Positions 1-5,566 of a stretch of DNA of 8,015 nt are shown here, in pieces. A program made the translations under genes and the position numbers. Position 1 is the first letter of the stretch, and each line of letters starts with the position of its first letter. Source of the stretch: an uncultured Arcobacter sp. (GTDB lineage: Bacteria; Campylobacterota; Campylobacteria; Campylobacterales; Arcobacteraceae); assembly GCA_913054415.1 (NCBI GenBank), contig CAJXII010000071.1, forward strand, positions 1 to 8,015, written 5' to 3'. Below the pieces are notes generated by a model that was not told the DNA's origin, ran no database searches, and was given only the letters and a program-made list of their open reading frames with translations.

Positions 1-21
1 TTCTATATTTCACTAACAAAA

Positions 22-30
22 TGTTATAAT
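22..30 (+). promoter_or_regulatory. Extended -10 promoter of the ubiX-cysE operon
   Basis: TGTTATAAT matches the extended -10 form TGnTATAAT exactly. No convincing -35 is visible, but only 21 bases precede it in the window, and Campylobacterota sigma70 promoters usually lack a conserved -35. Transcription would start near 37, giving a leader of about 75 nt before ubiX. The rest of that leader is AT-rich and shows no clear riboswitch or strong hairpin. Exact -10 matches can occur by chance in DNA this AT-rich. Confidence 0.5.
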
Positions 31-113
31 AATATAGCTTAAACTAATATTAAGAAAAGTAAAAATTACTATATTTCAGCAATATTATTAAATCATTTAG
101 ATAAAATATAAAT

Positions 114-689
114 ATGAAATTAATATTATCTATAACAGGAGCAAGTGGAGTATCACTTGGATTAAAGTTTTTAGAGTTTTTGCCAGATGATATAGATGTG
201 CATCTAGTGATCTCAAATAGTGCCAAAAAAACATTGCAGTATGAGAATAATATAGATTATTTAGCTTTTATAGAGCAAAAAGCAAATATCACTTTATATG
301 AAGATACACATATTTGGTCAACTATAGCTTCAGGTTCATCCCAAGTAGATGCTATGATAATACTACCTTGTAGTATGAATACATTGGCAAAATGTAGTGT
401 TGGTATATCAGATACTCTTATTACAAGAGCTTTTTCAGTAATGCTCAAAGAGAAAAAAGATATAATTCTAGCTCCAAGAGAGATGCCATACAATACTATA
501 CAGTTAGAGAATATGACAAAATTATCTAGTTTGGGAGTAGTTATTGCTCCACCTGTTTTAGGATATTATTCACAACAAACAACATTAGATGATATGGAAA
601 AGTTTTTAATAGGTAAATGGTTTGATCTTTTAAAAATAAAACATAATCTATATAAAAGATGGAGTAACGATGTCAAAAGTGATATATAG
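114..689 (+). CDS. ubiX: Flavin prenyltransferase UbiX
   Basis: UbiX joins a dimethylallyl group to reduced FMN, making the prenyl-FMN cofactor of UbiD-family decarboxylases. In this lineage these probably serve menaquinone synthesis by the futalosine route (inference). The 191-residue protein has the usual family length. Visible motifs are the N-terminal flavin-binding TGASG (8-12), ASGS (72-75), PCSMNTLA (85-92), RAFSVMLKE (105-113) and PREMP (121-125), followed by an LENM segment (131-134) and a PPVLGYY stretch (146-152). The usual IHLENM reads IQLENM here, a mild variation. The ATG at 114 places the Rossmann strand at the N-terminus as in homologues, although no good Shine-Dalgarno precedes it. 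It is the first gene of the + strand operon, and its last 20 bases overlap coaD. Confidence 0.93.
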   Translation: MKLILSITGASGVSLGLKFLEFLPDDIDVHLVISNSAKKTLQYENNIDYLAFIEQKANITLYEDTHIWSTIASGSSQVDAMIILPCSMNTLAKCSVGISDTLITRAFSVMLKEKKDIILAPREMPYNTIQLENMTKLSSLGVVIAPPVLGYYSQQTTLDDMEKFLIGKWFDLLKIKHNLYKRWSNDVKSDI

Positions 690-1143
690 TGGGACATTTG
701 ATCCTATTACAAATGGGCATTTAGATATTATACGAAGGGCTTTGAAGATTTTTGATGAGGTGATAGTTGCTATTGCAGTATCACATACTAAAAATCCAAT
801 GTTTAGCATAGAAAAAAGGGTGAAATTAGCACAACAAGCTACATCGAATCTTTCAAATGTAACAGTAAAATCATTTGACACTTTACTTGTAGATTTTGCT
901 AAAGAGCAACAAACAAACCATATTGTTCGTGGGATTAGAGCTGTAAGTGATTTTGAATTTGAGCTGCAAATGGGATATGCTAACTCATCTTTAAATTCTG
1001 AACTAGATACAGTATATTTGATGCCAACTTTACAAAATGCATTTGTAAGTTCATCAATAGTAAGAGAGTTGATTAGATTTGGTGGGGATTATTCACATCT
1101 AATACCAAATGAGATAAAAAATGAATTATTTATAGCGGAGTAG
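670..1143 (+). CDS. coaD: Phosphopantetheine adenylyltransferase CoaD
   Basis: CoaD transfers AMP from ATP to 4'-phosphopantetheine, giving dephospho-CoA in the penultimate step of coenzyme A synthesis in the cytosol. At 157 residues it has the standard bacterial length. The nucleotidyltransferase signature GTFDPITNGH (8-17) contains the TxGH ATP-binding motif. It is followed by RGIRAVSDFEFE (88-99) and VSSSIVRE (126-133), the family's ISSTxVRE element. The start is set by GGAG at 661-664, five bases before the ATG. The first 20 bases lie inside the end of ubiX in another frame, so translation is probably coupled. No key residue is missing. Confidence 0.96.
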   Translation: MSKVIYSGTFDPITNGHLDIIRRALKIFDEVIVAIAVSHTKNPMFSIEKRVKLAQQATSNLSNVTVKSFDTLLVDFAKEQQTNHIVRGIRAVSDFEFELQMGYANSSLNSELDTVYLMPTLQNAFVSSSIVRELIRFGGDYSHLIPNEIKNELFIAE

Positions 1144-1145
1144 AT

Positions 1146-1712
1146 ATGTATTTGATATTAGAAGGGATAGATACAGCTGGAAAATCAACACAATTAGATA
1201 TTTTAAAACAAAAATATCCAACAGCTTTATTTACTTATGAACCAGGAGCTACGAAGTTAGGGGTTAAATTAAGAAAGATGGCACTAGAGGGTGAAGCAAA
1301 TAGTGCAATATCAGAGATGTTTTTATTTCTTGCTGATAGAGCAGAGCATAGTTTTGAGGTTATAAAGAAAAATCCTAATAAGTTTATCATAAGTGATAGA
1401 GGTTTTATATCTGGGATTGCTTATGCAAAAGATATTCCTATGAAAACAGCTATATCTTTAAATCAAGTAGCTTTAGATGGTGCATATCCAAATAAAGTGA
1501 TTTTATTAGAGTTATCTAAAGAGGAATTAACCAAAAGATTATCGGCTAAAAAAAATGATCATATAGAAAGTCGTGGGATTGATTATCTTATGGATGTGCA
1601 AAATAGGATGAAAGAGGTTATAAAAGTGTTGGAACTTGATGCTAAGATTATAGATGCAAGTTTAAGTATTGAAGAGATTGAAAAACATATAGAAGAATAT
1701 ATTAGTTATTGA
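1146..1712 (+). CDS. tmk: Thymidylate kinase Tmk
   Basis: Tmk phosphorylates dTMP to dTDP with ATP, an essential step toward dTTP. The protein has 188 residues, shorter than the roughly 205-210 of most bacterial enzymes but normal for Campylobacterota. It has the P-loop GIDTAGKST (7-15), the EPGAT element (32-36), the DRAEH helix (64-68), the DRGFISGIAYA segment (84-94) and a short LID region around 131-144. The usual basic residue before EPGGT is Tyr31 here, and the second Gly is Ala35, both small departures from the textbook motif. GGAG at 1137-1140, inside the end of coaD, supports the ATG, which lies two bases after the coaD stop. Confidence 0.94.
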   Translation: MYLILEGIDTAGKSTQLDILKQKYPTALFTYEPGATKLGVKLRKMALEGEANSAISEMFLFLADRAEHSFEVIKKNPNKFIISDRGFISGIAYAKDIPMKTAISLNQVALDGAYPNKVILLELSKEELTKRLSAKKNDHIESRGIDYLMDVQNRMKEVIKVLELDAKIIDASLSIEEIEKHIEEYISY

Positions 1713-1722
1713 TGGAGTAATA

Positions 1723-2934
1723 ATGAACAAAATACAATCGTTAAGAGGGATGAAAGATATAAAAGATGACAATAGTCAACTTTTTACATATTTTATAGAT
1801 AATGCAACAAAAATTGCTAAAAAGTTTGGATTTGAATATATCGAAACACCAATATTAGAAGAAACTGCACTTTTTAAAAGAAGTGTTGGAGAAAGTAGTG
1901 ATATAGTTGGTAAAGAGATGTATCAGTTTATAGATAAAGGTGATAATGATGTATGTTTAAGACCTGAAGGAACTGCTGGTGTTGTAAGATCATTTGTCCA
2001 AAATAAACTTGATAGAGCAGGTGGGGTATATAAATATTTTTATTATGGACCTATGTTTAGATATGAAAGACCACAAAAAGGTAGATTAAGAGAATTTCAT
2101 CAGTTTGGATGTGAATCGTTTGGGGAATCAAATGTATATGAGGATGCTAATATTATTATTATGATTTCTCAAATTCTTGATTTTTTTAAAATAGGTTATA
2201 AGTTGCAACTTAATTCATTGGGTTGTAAAGATTGTATGCCATCATATAAAGAAAAACTTGTATCAAATCTAAAAGAGTTAAATCTTTGTGAAGATTGTAA
2301 TAGAAGAATTTTAACAAATCCTATTAGAGTTTTGGATTGTAAAAATGAGAATTGTCAAGCACAATTAACCAATGTTCCAAAGATTACAAATAATTTATGC
2401 CAAACTTGTGATGATGATTTTGAACAACTAAAAAAGATACTTGATAAAAATAATATAAGTTATGAAGTTGATACAAATCTTGTAAGGGGATTGGATTATT
2501 ATACTAAAACAGCATTTGAGTTTGTAAGTGATAAGATTGGTGCTCAAAGTGCCATAGCAGGTGGTGGAAGATATGATAGACTTGTAGAGTTTTTAGGTGG
2601 TCGTTCTACTAGTGCAATAGGATTTGCTATAGGAATTGAAAGATTGCTAGAACTTATTGAGTTAGAGCAAATTGATGAAGAGGTTTTATATATAGGTGCT
2701 ATGGATATATTGGCATTAGATACTGTATTTGAACTTGTAGCATCAAAAAGAAAAGAGATAAAAGTATTAAGTGATTATCGTTCAAGAGGTTTTACTAAGC
2801 ATCTAACAAATGCTACAAAACAAGGAGCTACAAAAGTTGCATTAATTGGAACAAAAGAGTTGGAAGATGGAACTATATGGGTAAAAGATATAGCTAGTAA
2901 TAAAGAGATGACAGTTGATCTGGAGGAGTTTTAA
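1723..2934 (+). CDS. hisS: Histidyl-tRNA synthetase HisS
   Basis: HisS is a class II aminoacyl-tRNA synthetase that charges tRNA-His. The length of 403 residues is slightly below the common 420. Class II motifs and HisRS signatures appear in order: LRGMKD (7-12), LRPEGTAG (79-86), FRYERPQKGRLREFHQFG (112-129, motif 2), LVRGLDYY (253-260, histidine-binding), AGGGRYD (279-285) and AIGFAIGIERL (298-308, motif 3). The insertion between catalytic halves carries eight cysteines (168, 171, 189, 192, 206, 211, 226, 229) in CxxC-like pairs, a pattern known in one branch of bacterial HisRS and suggesting bound metal (inference). The C-terminal anticodon-binding domain starts near 322. GGAG at 1714-1717 supports the start. 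Confidence 0.97.
   Translation: MNKIQSLRGMKDIKDDNSQLFTYFIDNATKIAKKFGFEYIETPILEETALFKRSVGESSDIVGKEMYQFIDKGDNDVCLRPEGTAGVVRSFVQNKLDRAGGVYKYFYYGPMFRYERPQKGRLREFHQFGCESFGESNVYEDANIIIMISQILDFFKIGYKLQLNSLGCKDCMPSYKEKLVSNLKELNLCEDCNRRILTNPIRVLDCKNENCQAQLTNVPKITNNLCQTCDDDFEQLKKILDKNNISYEVDTNLVRGLDYYTKTAFEFVSDKIGAQSAIAGGGRYDRLVEFLGGRSTSAIGFAIGIERLLELIELEQIDEEVLYIGAMDILALDTVFELVASKRKEIKVLSDYRSRGFTKHLTNATKQGATKVALIGTKELEDGTIWVKDIASNKEMTVDLEEF
2922..2928 (+). promoter_or_regulatory. Strong ribosome binding site of cysE
   Basis: GGAGGAG, inside the last codons of hisS, lies nine bases before the cysE ATG at 2938. It is the strongest Shine-Dalgarno in the + strand operon, where other genes have only GGAG. 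It fixes the cysE start and suggests cysE is translated independently of hisS at a good rate. Confidence 0.75.
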
Positions 2935-2937
2935 TAT

Positions 2938-3648
2938 ATGGGTTTAATATCATTGATTTTGGAAGATTTTTCTGTTCCTAAAAAAAATGATCCAGCACTA
3001 CACTCTAATTTTGAACTTTTTTTTAACTATCCTGGTGTTTGGGCTATTGTAAATTATCGAATAGCTCATGTTTTGCATAAAAGTGGTTTTAAATTTATAG
3101 CTAGGATGATTAGTGGATTAAGTCAGATTCTTACAAATATAGATATACATCCAGCAGCAACTATAGGCAGAAGAGTTTTTATAGATCATGGATTTGGTAT
3201 AGTAATAGGTGAAACAACTATTATAGAGGATGATGTTTTAATATATCAAGGTGTAACACTAGGTGGTGTTAATCTTGAAAAAGGGAAACGACATCCTACA
3301 ATAGAGAAAAATTGTGTCATAGGTAGTGGTGCAAAAATTTTAGGAGATATTACAATTGGTCAAGGTAGTAAAATAGGGGCAAACTCTGTAGTTGTTCAAG
3401 ATGTTCCTACACACTCTACAGCAGTTGGAGTTCCAGCTAGAATTGTTCAACGAAGAGATACAAAATGTCATCTTGATCATAATATTTTACCAGATATTTC
3501 AAAAGAGATGTTTACATATCTATTAAAAAGAGTTGCAGTGTTAGAACATGCTATTAATAAATATGATAATATTGATGTATCAAAAGAGGATGCTCAACTA
3601 GAAGAGATTTATAAAAAATTTATCAATGCTATGAGAACAGATGATTAG
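2938..3648 (+). CDS. cysE: Serine O-acetyltransferase CysE
   Basis: CysE acetylates L-serine with acetyl-CoA, giving O-acetylserine, the carbon skeleton for cysteine. A helical N-terminal part (1-68) precedes a left-handed beta-helix of hexapeptide repeats (about 69-170). Within it are DIHPAATIG (69-77), which holds the catalytic Asp, FIDHGFGIVIGET (81-93) with catalytic His84, GVTLGGV (105-111), the substrate-binding GKRHP (116-120) and the closing GVPARIV (164-170). A tail of about 65 residues, partly helical and charged, follows. It is shorter at the N-terminus than the E. coli enzyme, as in many non-enteric bacteria. The gene starts three bases after hisS; in Campylobacter speA normally lies between them. 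It overlaps the next gene by 8 bp. Confidence 0.94.
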   Translation: MGLISLILEDFSVPKKNDPALHSNFELFFNYPGVWAIVNYRIAHVLHKSGFKFIARMISGLSQILTNIDIHPAATIGRRVFIDHGFGIVIGETTIIEDDVLIYQGVTLGGVNLEKGKRHPTIEKNCVIGSGAKILGDITIGQGSKIGANSVVVQDVPTHSTAVGVPARIVQRRDTKCHLDHNILPDISKEMFTYLLKRVAVLEHAINKYDNIDVSKEDAQLEEIYKKFINAMRTDD

Positions 3649-4375
3649 TTTAGCTATTTTTGGGATGCTAACTGGTTTTGTTGCTGGTTTTTTTGGAGTT
3701 GGTGGTGGAGCAGTTTTGATCCCTATGCTTTTGTTATCTAATTATACTATGAAAGAATCTGTATCTATCTCTGTTGTTCAGATGATTTTTAGTTCATTTT
3801 ATGGGACATTTTTAAACTTCAAAAAATACAAATCTATACTAAAAGATGGATTATTGTTGGGTATTGGTGGATTTTTAGGTGGAATTCTTAGTGGATTTGT
3901 AGTAACTTATGTTAGTGATATATTTTTAAAATATCTATTTTTATCGATAGTTGTATTGGCAATTTATAGATTATCAAAAACATCTGTAAAAGTTGTTAGT
4001 AAAGAGCAAAATCACTCAAAAGTGTTATTGGTAATAATAGGAACTATCATAGGAACAATAGCTATGAGCATAGGTGTAGGTGGTGCTATTATGCTTACTC
4101 CTATTTTAGCTGGGATTTTATTTTATGAGCTTAAATATGCTTCATCTTTGGGATTATTTTTTGTGATGTTTAGTTCTGTAGCTGGATTTATCTCTTTAAG
4201 TTTAAATGCAGTTATGCTTTATAAAGAAGGTGTTGTTGTAGGTATTGCATCACTTATAGGTGTTTATATAGGTATAAATATCAAAAACAAAACCAATCTT
4301 GCATCATATAAAAAATATCTTTTGATTTTATATATATTTATTTTTGTTAGTGTTGTTTATAAGATAATTAAATAG
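3641..4375 (+). CDS. TauE/SafE-family sulfite or anion exporter-like permease
   Basis: This is a very hydrophobic inner-membrane protein of 244 residues with about eight predicted helices in two related halves. Each half starts with a glycine-rich helix, GVGGGAVLIPML (19-30) and GVGGAIMLTPIL (145-156), which is the hallmark internal repeat of the TauE/SafE family (DUF81). Members move small anions such as sulfite, sulfoacetate or taurine-derived products, but many have no known substrate. The start codon lies inside the end of cysE (8 bp overlap) and lacks a clear Shine-Dalgarno, so translation is probably coupled to cysE. The pairing with cysteine synthesis fits a sulfur-compound substrate, which is inference only. 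The stop is three bases from a converging gene. Confidence 0.85.
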   Translation: MISLAIFGMLTGFVAGFFGVGGGAVLIPMLLLSNYTMKESVSISVVQMIFSSFYGTFLNFKKYKSILKDGLLLGIGGFLGGILSGFVVTYVSDIFLKYLFLSIVVLAIYRLSKTSVKVVSKEQNHSKVLLVIIGTIIGTIAMSIGVGGAIMLTPILAGILFYELKYASSLGLFFVMFSSVAGFISLSLNAVMLYKEGVVVGIASLIGVYIGINIKNKTNLASYKKYLLILYIFIFVSVVYKIIK

Positions 4376-4378
4376 ATT

Positions 4379-4870
4379 TTATGATATTAGATTGATTTTT
4401 GAACTAAATCGTTTTCTCTCTTTTGCATTTTCAAATGAATTATTTGGAATATATATAGTTCCTAGTGTATGGTATATTACAATAGCATTAGTTAGTTGCA
4501 CAGATTTGATGATACTATCATAAGCTATTTGTAGCTGATTATCTATATATATACCATCTTGTTTGGCAGTAAGTGTTATATTTGTATTAGCTAGTGCAGA
4601 TTTTTTAAAACTTCTTAATATAAAGAATTTTCTAAGTGGCCATCTTAATCCATACCAATACAATATCCCAAGAGTTGCAATAATAAGAAGTCCATAAGCA
4701 TTATGTTTTAAAGCTCCTACAACTCCAAATTGAGCCAAAGCGATAAAAAACCACCCTATAAATTTTTTATTTGAGTTTTTTAATTCATATTCATATATAT
4801 CTAGGCTTGATTGGATCGCTATCTTTTCATCCCAGAAATATTTAATATTTATATCTTTAAATGTGCTCAT
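4379..4870 (-). CDS. YcxB-like two-helix membrane protein
   Basis: This small protein is 163 residues from the preferred ATG at 4870, or 164 from a GTG directly before it. Numbering here is from the GTG. A polar N-terminus of about 37 residues precedes two membrane helices (about 38-54 and 60-77), a basic stretch, then a C-terminal domain with GIYI (107-110), a Tyr-Asp-Ser-Ile-Ile strand start (118-122), repeated beta-strand patterns and YIPNNSF (141-147). That layout (two helices, then a short PH-like strand domain ending in an I-P-x-x-x-F motif) resembles the YcxB-like family, whose function is unknown. The start overlaps the upstream gene by 14 bp, so the two are probably co-translated. 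AAGAG just upstream of the start is a modest ribosome site. Confidence 0.65.
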   Translation of the reverse strand: MSTFKDINIKYFWDEKIAIQSSLDIYEYELKNSNKKFIGWFFIALAQFGVVGALKHNAYGLLIIATLGILYWYGLRWPLRKFFILRSFKKSALANTNITLTAKQDGIYIDNQLQIAYDSIIKSVQLTNAIVIYHTLGTIYIPNNSFENAKERKRFSSKINLIS

Positions 4871-5462
4871 CACACTCTTTCACGATTAAATCTTCTTTTT
4901 TTACTACTTGATTAGCTTCTAATTCATCTAAGATTTGTAGTGTTTCATCATAAAGTTGATAAAATATTTTACTATTTTTTTGATATTTTTTTTGCTCTTT
5001 TTTCCCATACCAATATGCAACTGCAACACTTGAAGCAAAAAAAGCATAAATTGCTAATTGCCACTCTTTAAGATCTAATAAAACTATAAAATATTGAACA
5101 GAAAATAAAACAAAAAATTCAATAGAGAAAATTATCACCAAAGTTGAACTTTGTTCAAAATCAAGAGTATATTTTTCTAACTCTCTTAAAGTATCTAGGT
5201 TTTGATTGAACTTTTTTACTTTTTCTAAATATTGTGTATCTATATCTTTTAAATCTATATCATGTAGGTGGATATTACCAATATTATATTCAACATTGAT
5301 TTGTTTATAATCCTCTAAAATTTGTGGATTTTGCTCCATCACTTTTAATATTTCATCAACAGTTGGTCTTTGTTTTCCAATAATTCTTTGAACATCTTGT
5401 AAAACTAAATCATAAAGTCCAATATCTTTAATCTCAGTTGCTACTCTTTGTAAATATATCAA
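4857..5462 (-). CDS. Two-helix membrane protein of unknown function
   Basis: I do not recognise the family. From a TTG start at 5462 the product has 201 residues: a soluble, charged, probably helical N-terminal region (1-105), two membrane helices (about 106-128 and 134-152) joined by a short loop, and a lysine- and glutamate-rich helical tail (153-201). The frame stays open up to another TTG at 5498, but that codon has no ribosome site and falls between the arms of an inverted repeat. The 5462 TTG has TAAGGA eight bases upstream and is preferred. The gene overlaps the YcxB-like gene, so the pair may form one membrane complex with soluble domains on the same side (inference). There is no signal peptide or catalytic motif. 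Confidence 0.7.
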   Translation of the reverse strand: MIYLQRVATEIKDIGLYDLVLQDVQRIIGKQRPTVDEILKVMEQNPQILEDYKQINVEYNIGNIHLHDIDLKDIDTQYLEKVKKFNQNLDTLRELEKYTLDFEQSSTLVIIFSIEFFVLFSVQYFIVLLDLKEWQLAIYAFFASSVAVAYWYGKKEQKKYQKNSKIFYQLYDETLQILDELEANQVVKKEDLIVKECDEHI

Positions 5463-5470
5463 TATAATAA

Positions 5471-5476
5471 TCCTTA
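5471..5476 (-). promoter_or_regulatory. Ribosome binding site deciding the TTG start at 5462
   Basis: On the - strand TAAGGA, a six-base match to the anti-Shine-Dalgarno complement, is followed by eight bases and then TTG at 5462-5460. No comparable site precedes the upstream in-frame TTG at 5498, and the next in-frame Met codon lies about 40 codons further in. Confidence 0.65.
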
Positions 5477-5479
5477 ATA

Positions 5480-5526
5480 AAAAATCTAATAATATCAACT
5501 ATAAATATTGACATTATTAGATTTTT
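5480..5526 (-). terminator. AT-only inverted repeat, candidate terminator
   Basis: A perfect 14-bp inverted repeat pairs 5480-5493 with 5513-5526 around a 19-base loop. Each arm ends in five A or T bases, so on the - strand the hairpin is followed by a run of six T, and the + strand reading is similar. The core has a single G-C pair per arm, so the fold is weak. It lies between the heme-copper operon and the two small membrane-protein genes and could attenuate readthrough. Confidence 0.4.
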
Positions 5527-5541
5527 GATGATATTTATAGT
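5498..5541. repeat. Third complementarity overlapping both hairpins
   Basis: Positions 5498-5508 are perfectly complementary to 5531-5541 (11 bp). The first segment sits in the loop of the 5480-5526 repeat, and the second is an arm of the 5532-5562 stem. The arm at 5532-5544 can therefore pair with either of two partners, and the folds exclude one another. Confidence 0.4.
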
Positions 5542-5562
5542 GAGAAAAACTCACTATAAATA
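5532..5562 (-). terminator. Stem-loop just after the heme-copper subunit I gene
   Basis: A perfect 13-bp inverted repeat pairs 5532-5544 with 5550-5562 around a five-base loop (AAAAA on +, TTTTT on -). It starts five bases after the subunit I stop. The loop-proximal half of the stem (GTGAG/CTCAC) is fairly stable, but no T-run follows on either strand, so it is not a textbook intrinsic terminator. It may protect the 3' end of the mRNA or act with the neighbouring repeat. Confidence 0.5.
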
Positions 5563-5566
5563 ATAA

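Noticed and set aside
1..42. C-terminal end of an upstream gene such as flgA
   Set aside because: One + frame is open for 13 codons to TAA at 40-42, but that is too short and AT-biased to support a gene call, and it contains the candidate promoter.
257..493. Open frame of 78 codons on the - strand inside ubiX
   Set aside because: It is fully antisense to a well-supported gene, has no domain pattern and no sensible ribosome site.
648..881. Open frame of 77 codons on the - strand across the ubiX/coaD junction
   Set aside because: It is antisense to two conserved genes and has no recognisable motif.
658..1720. Repeated ten-base element GATGGAGTAA before coaD (658-667) and hisS (1711-1720)
   Set aside because: Each copy is simply a ribosome binding site with similar flanks; there is no further shared structure.
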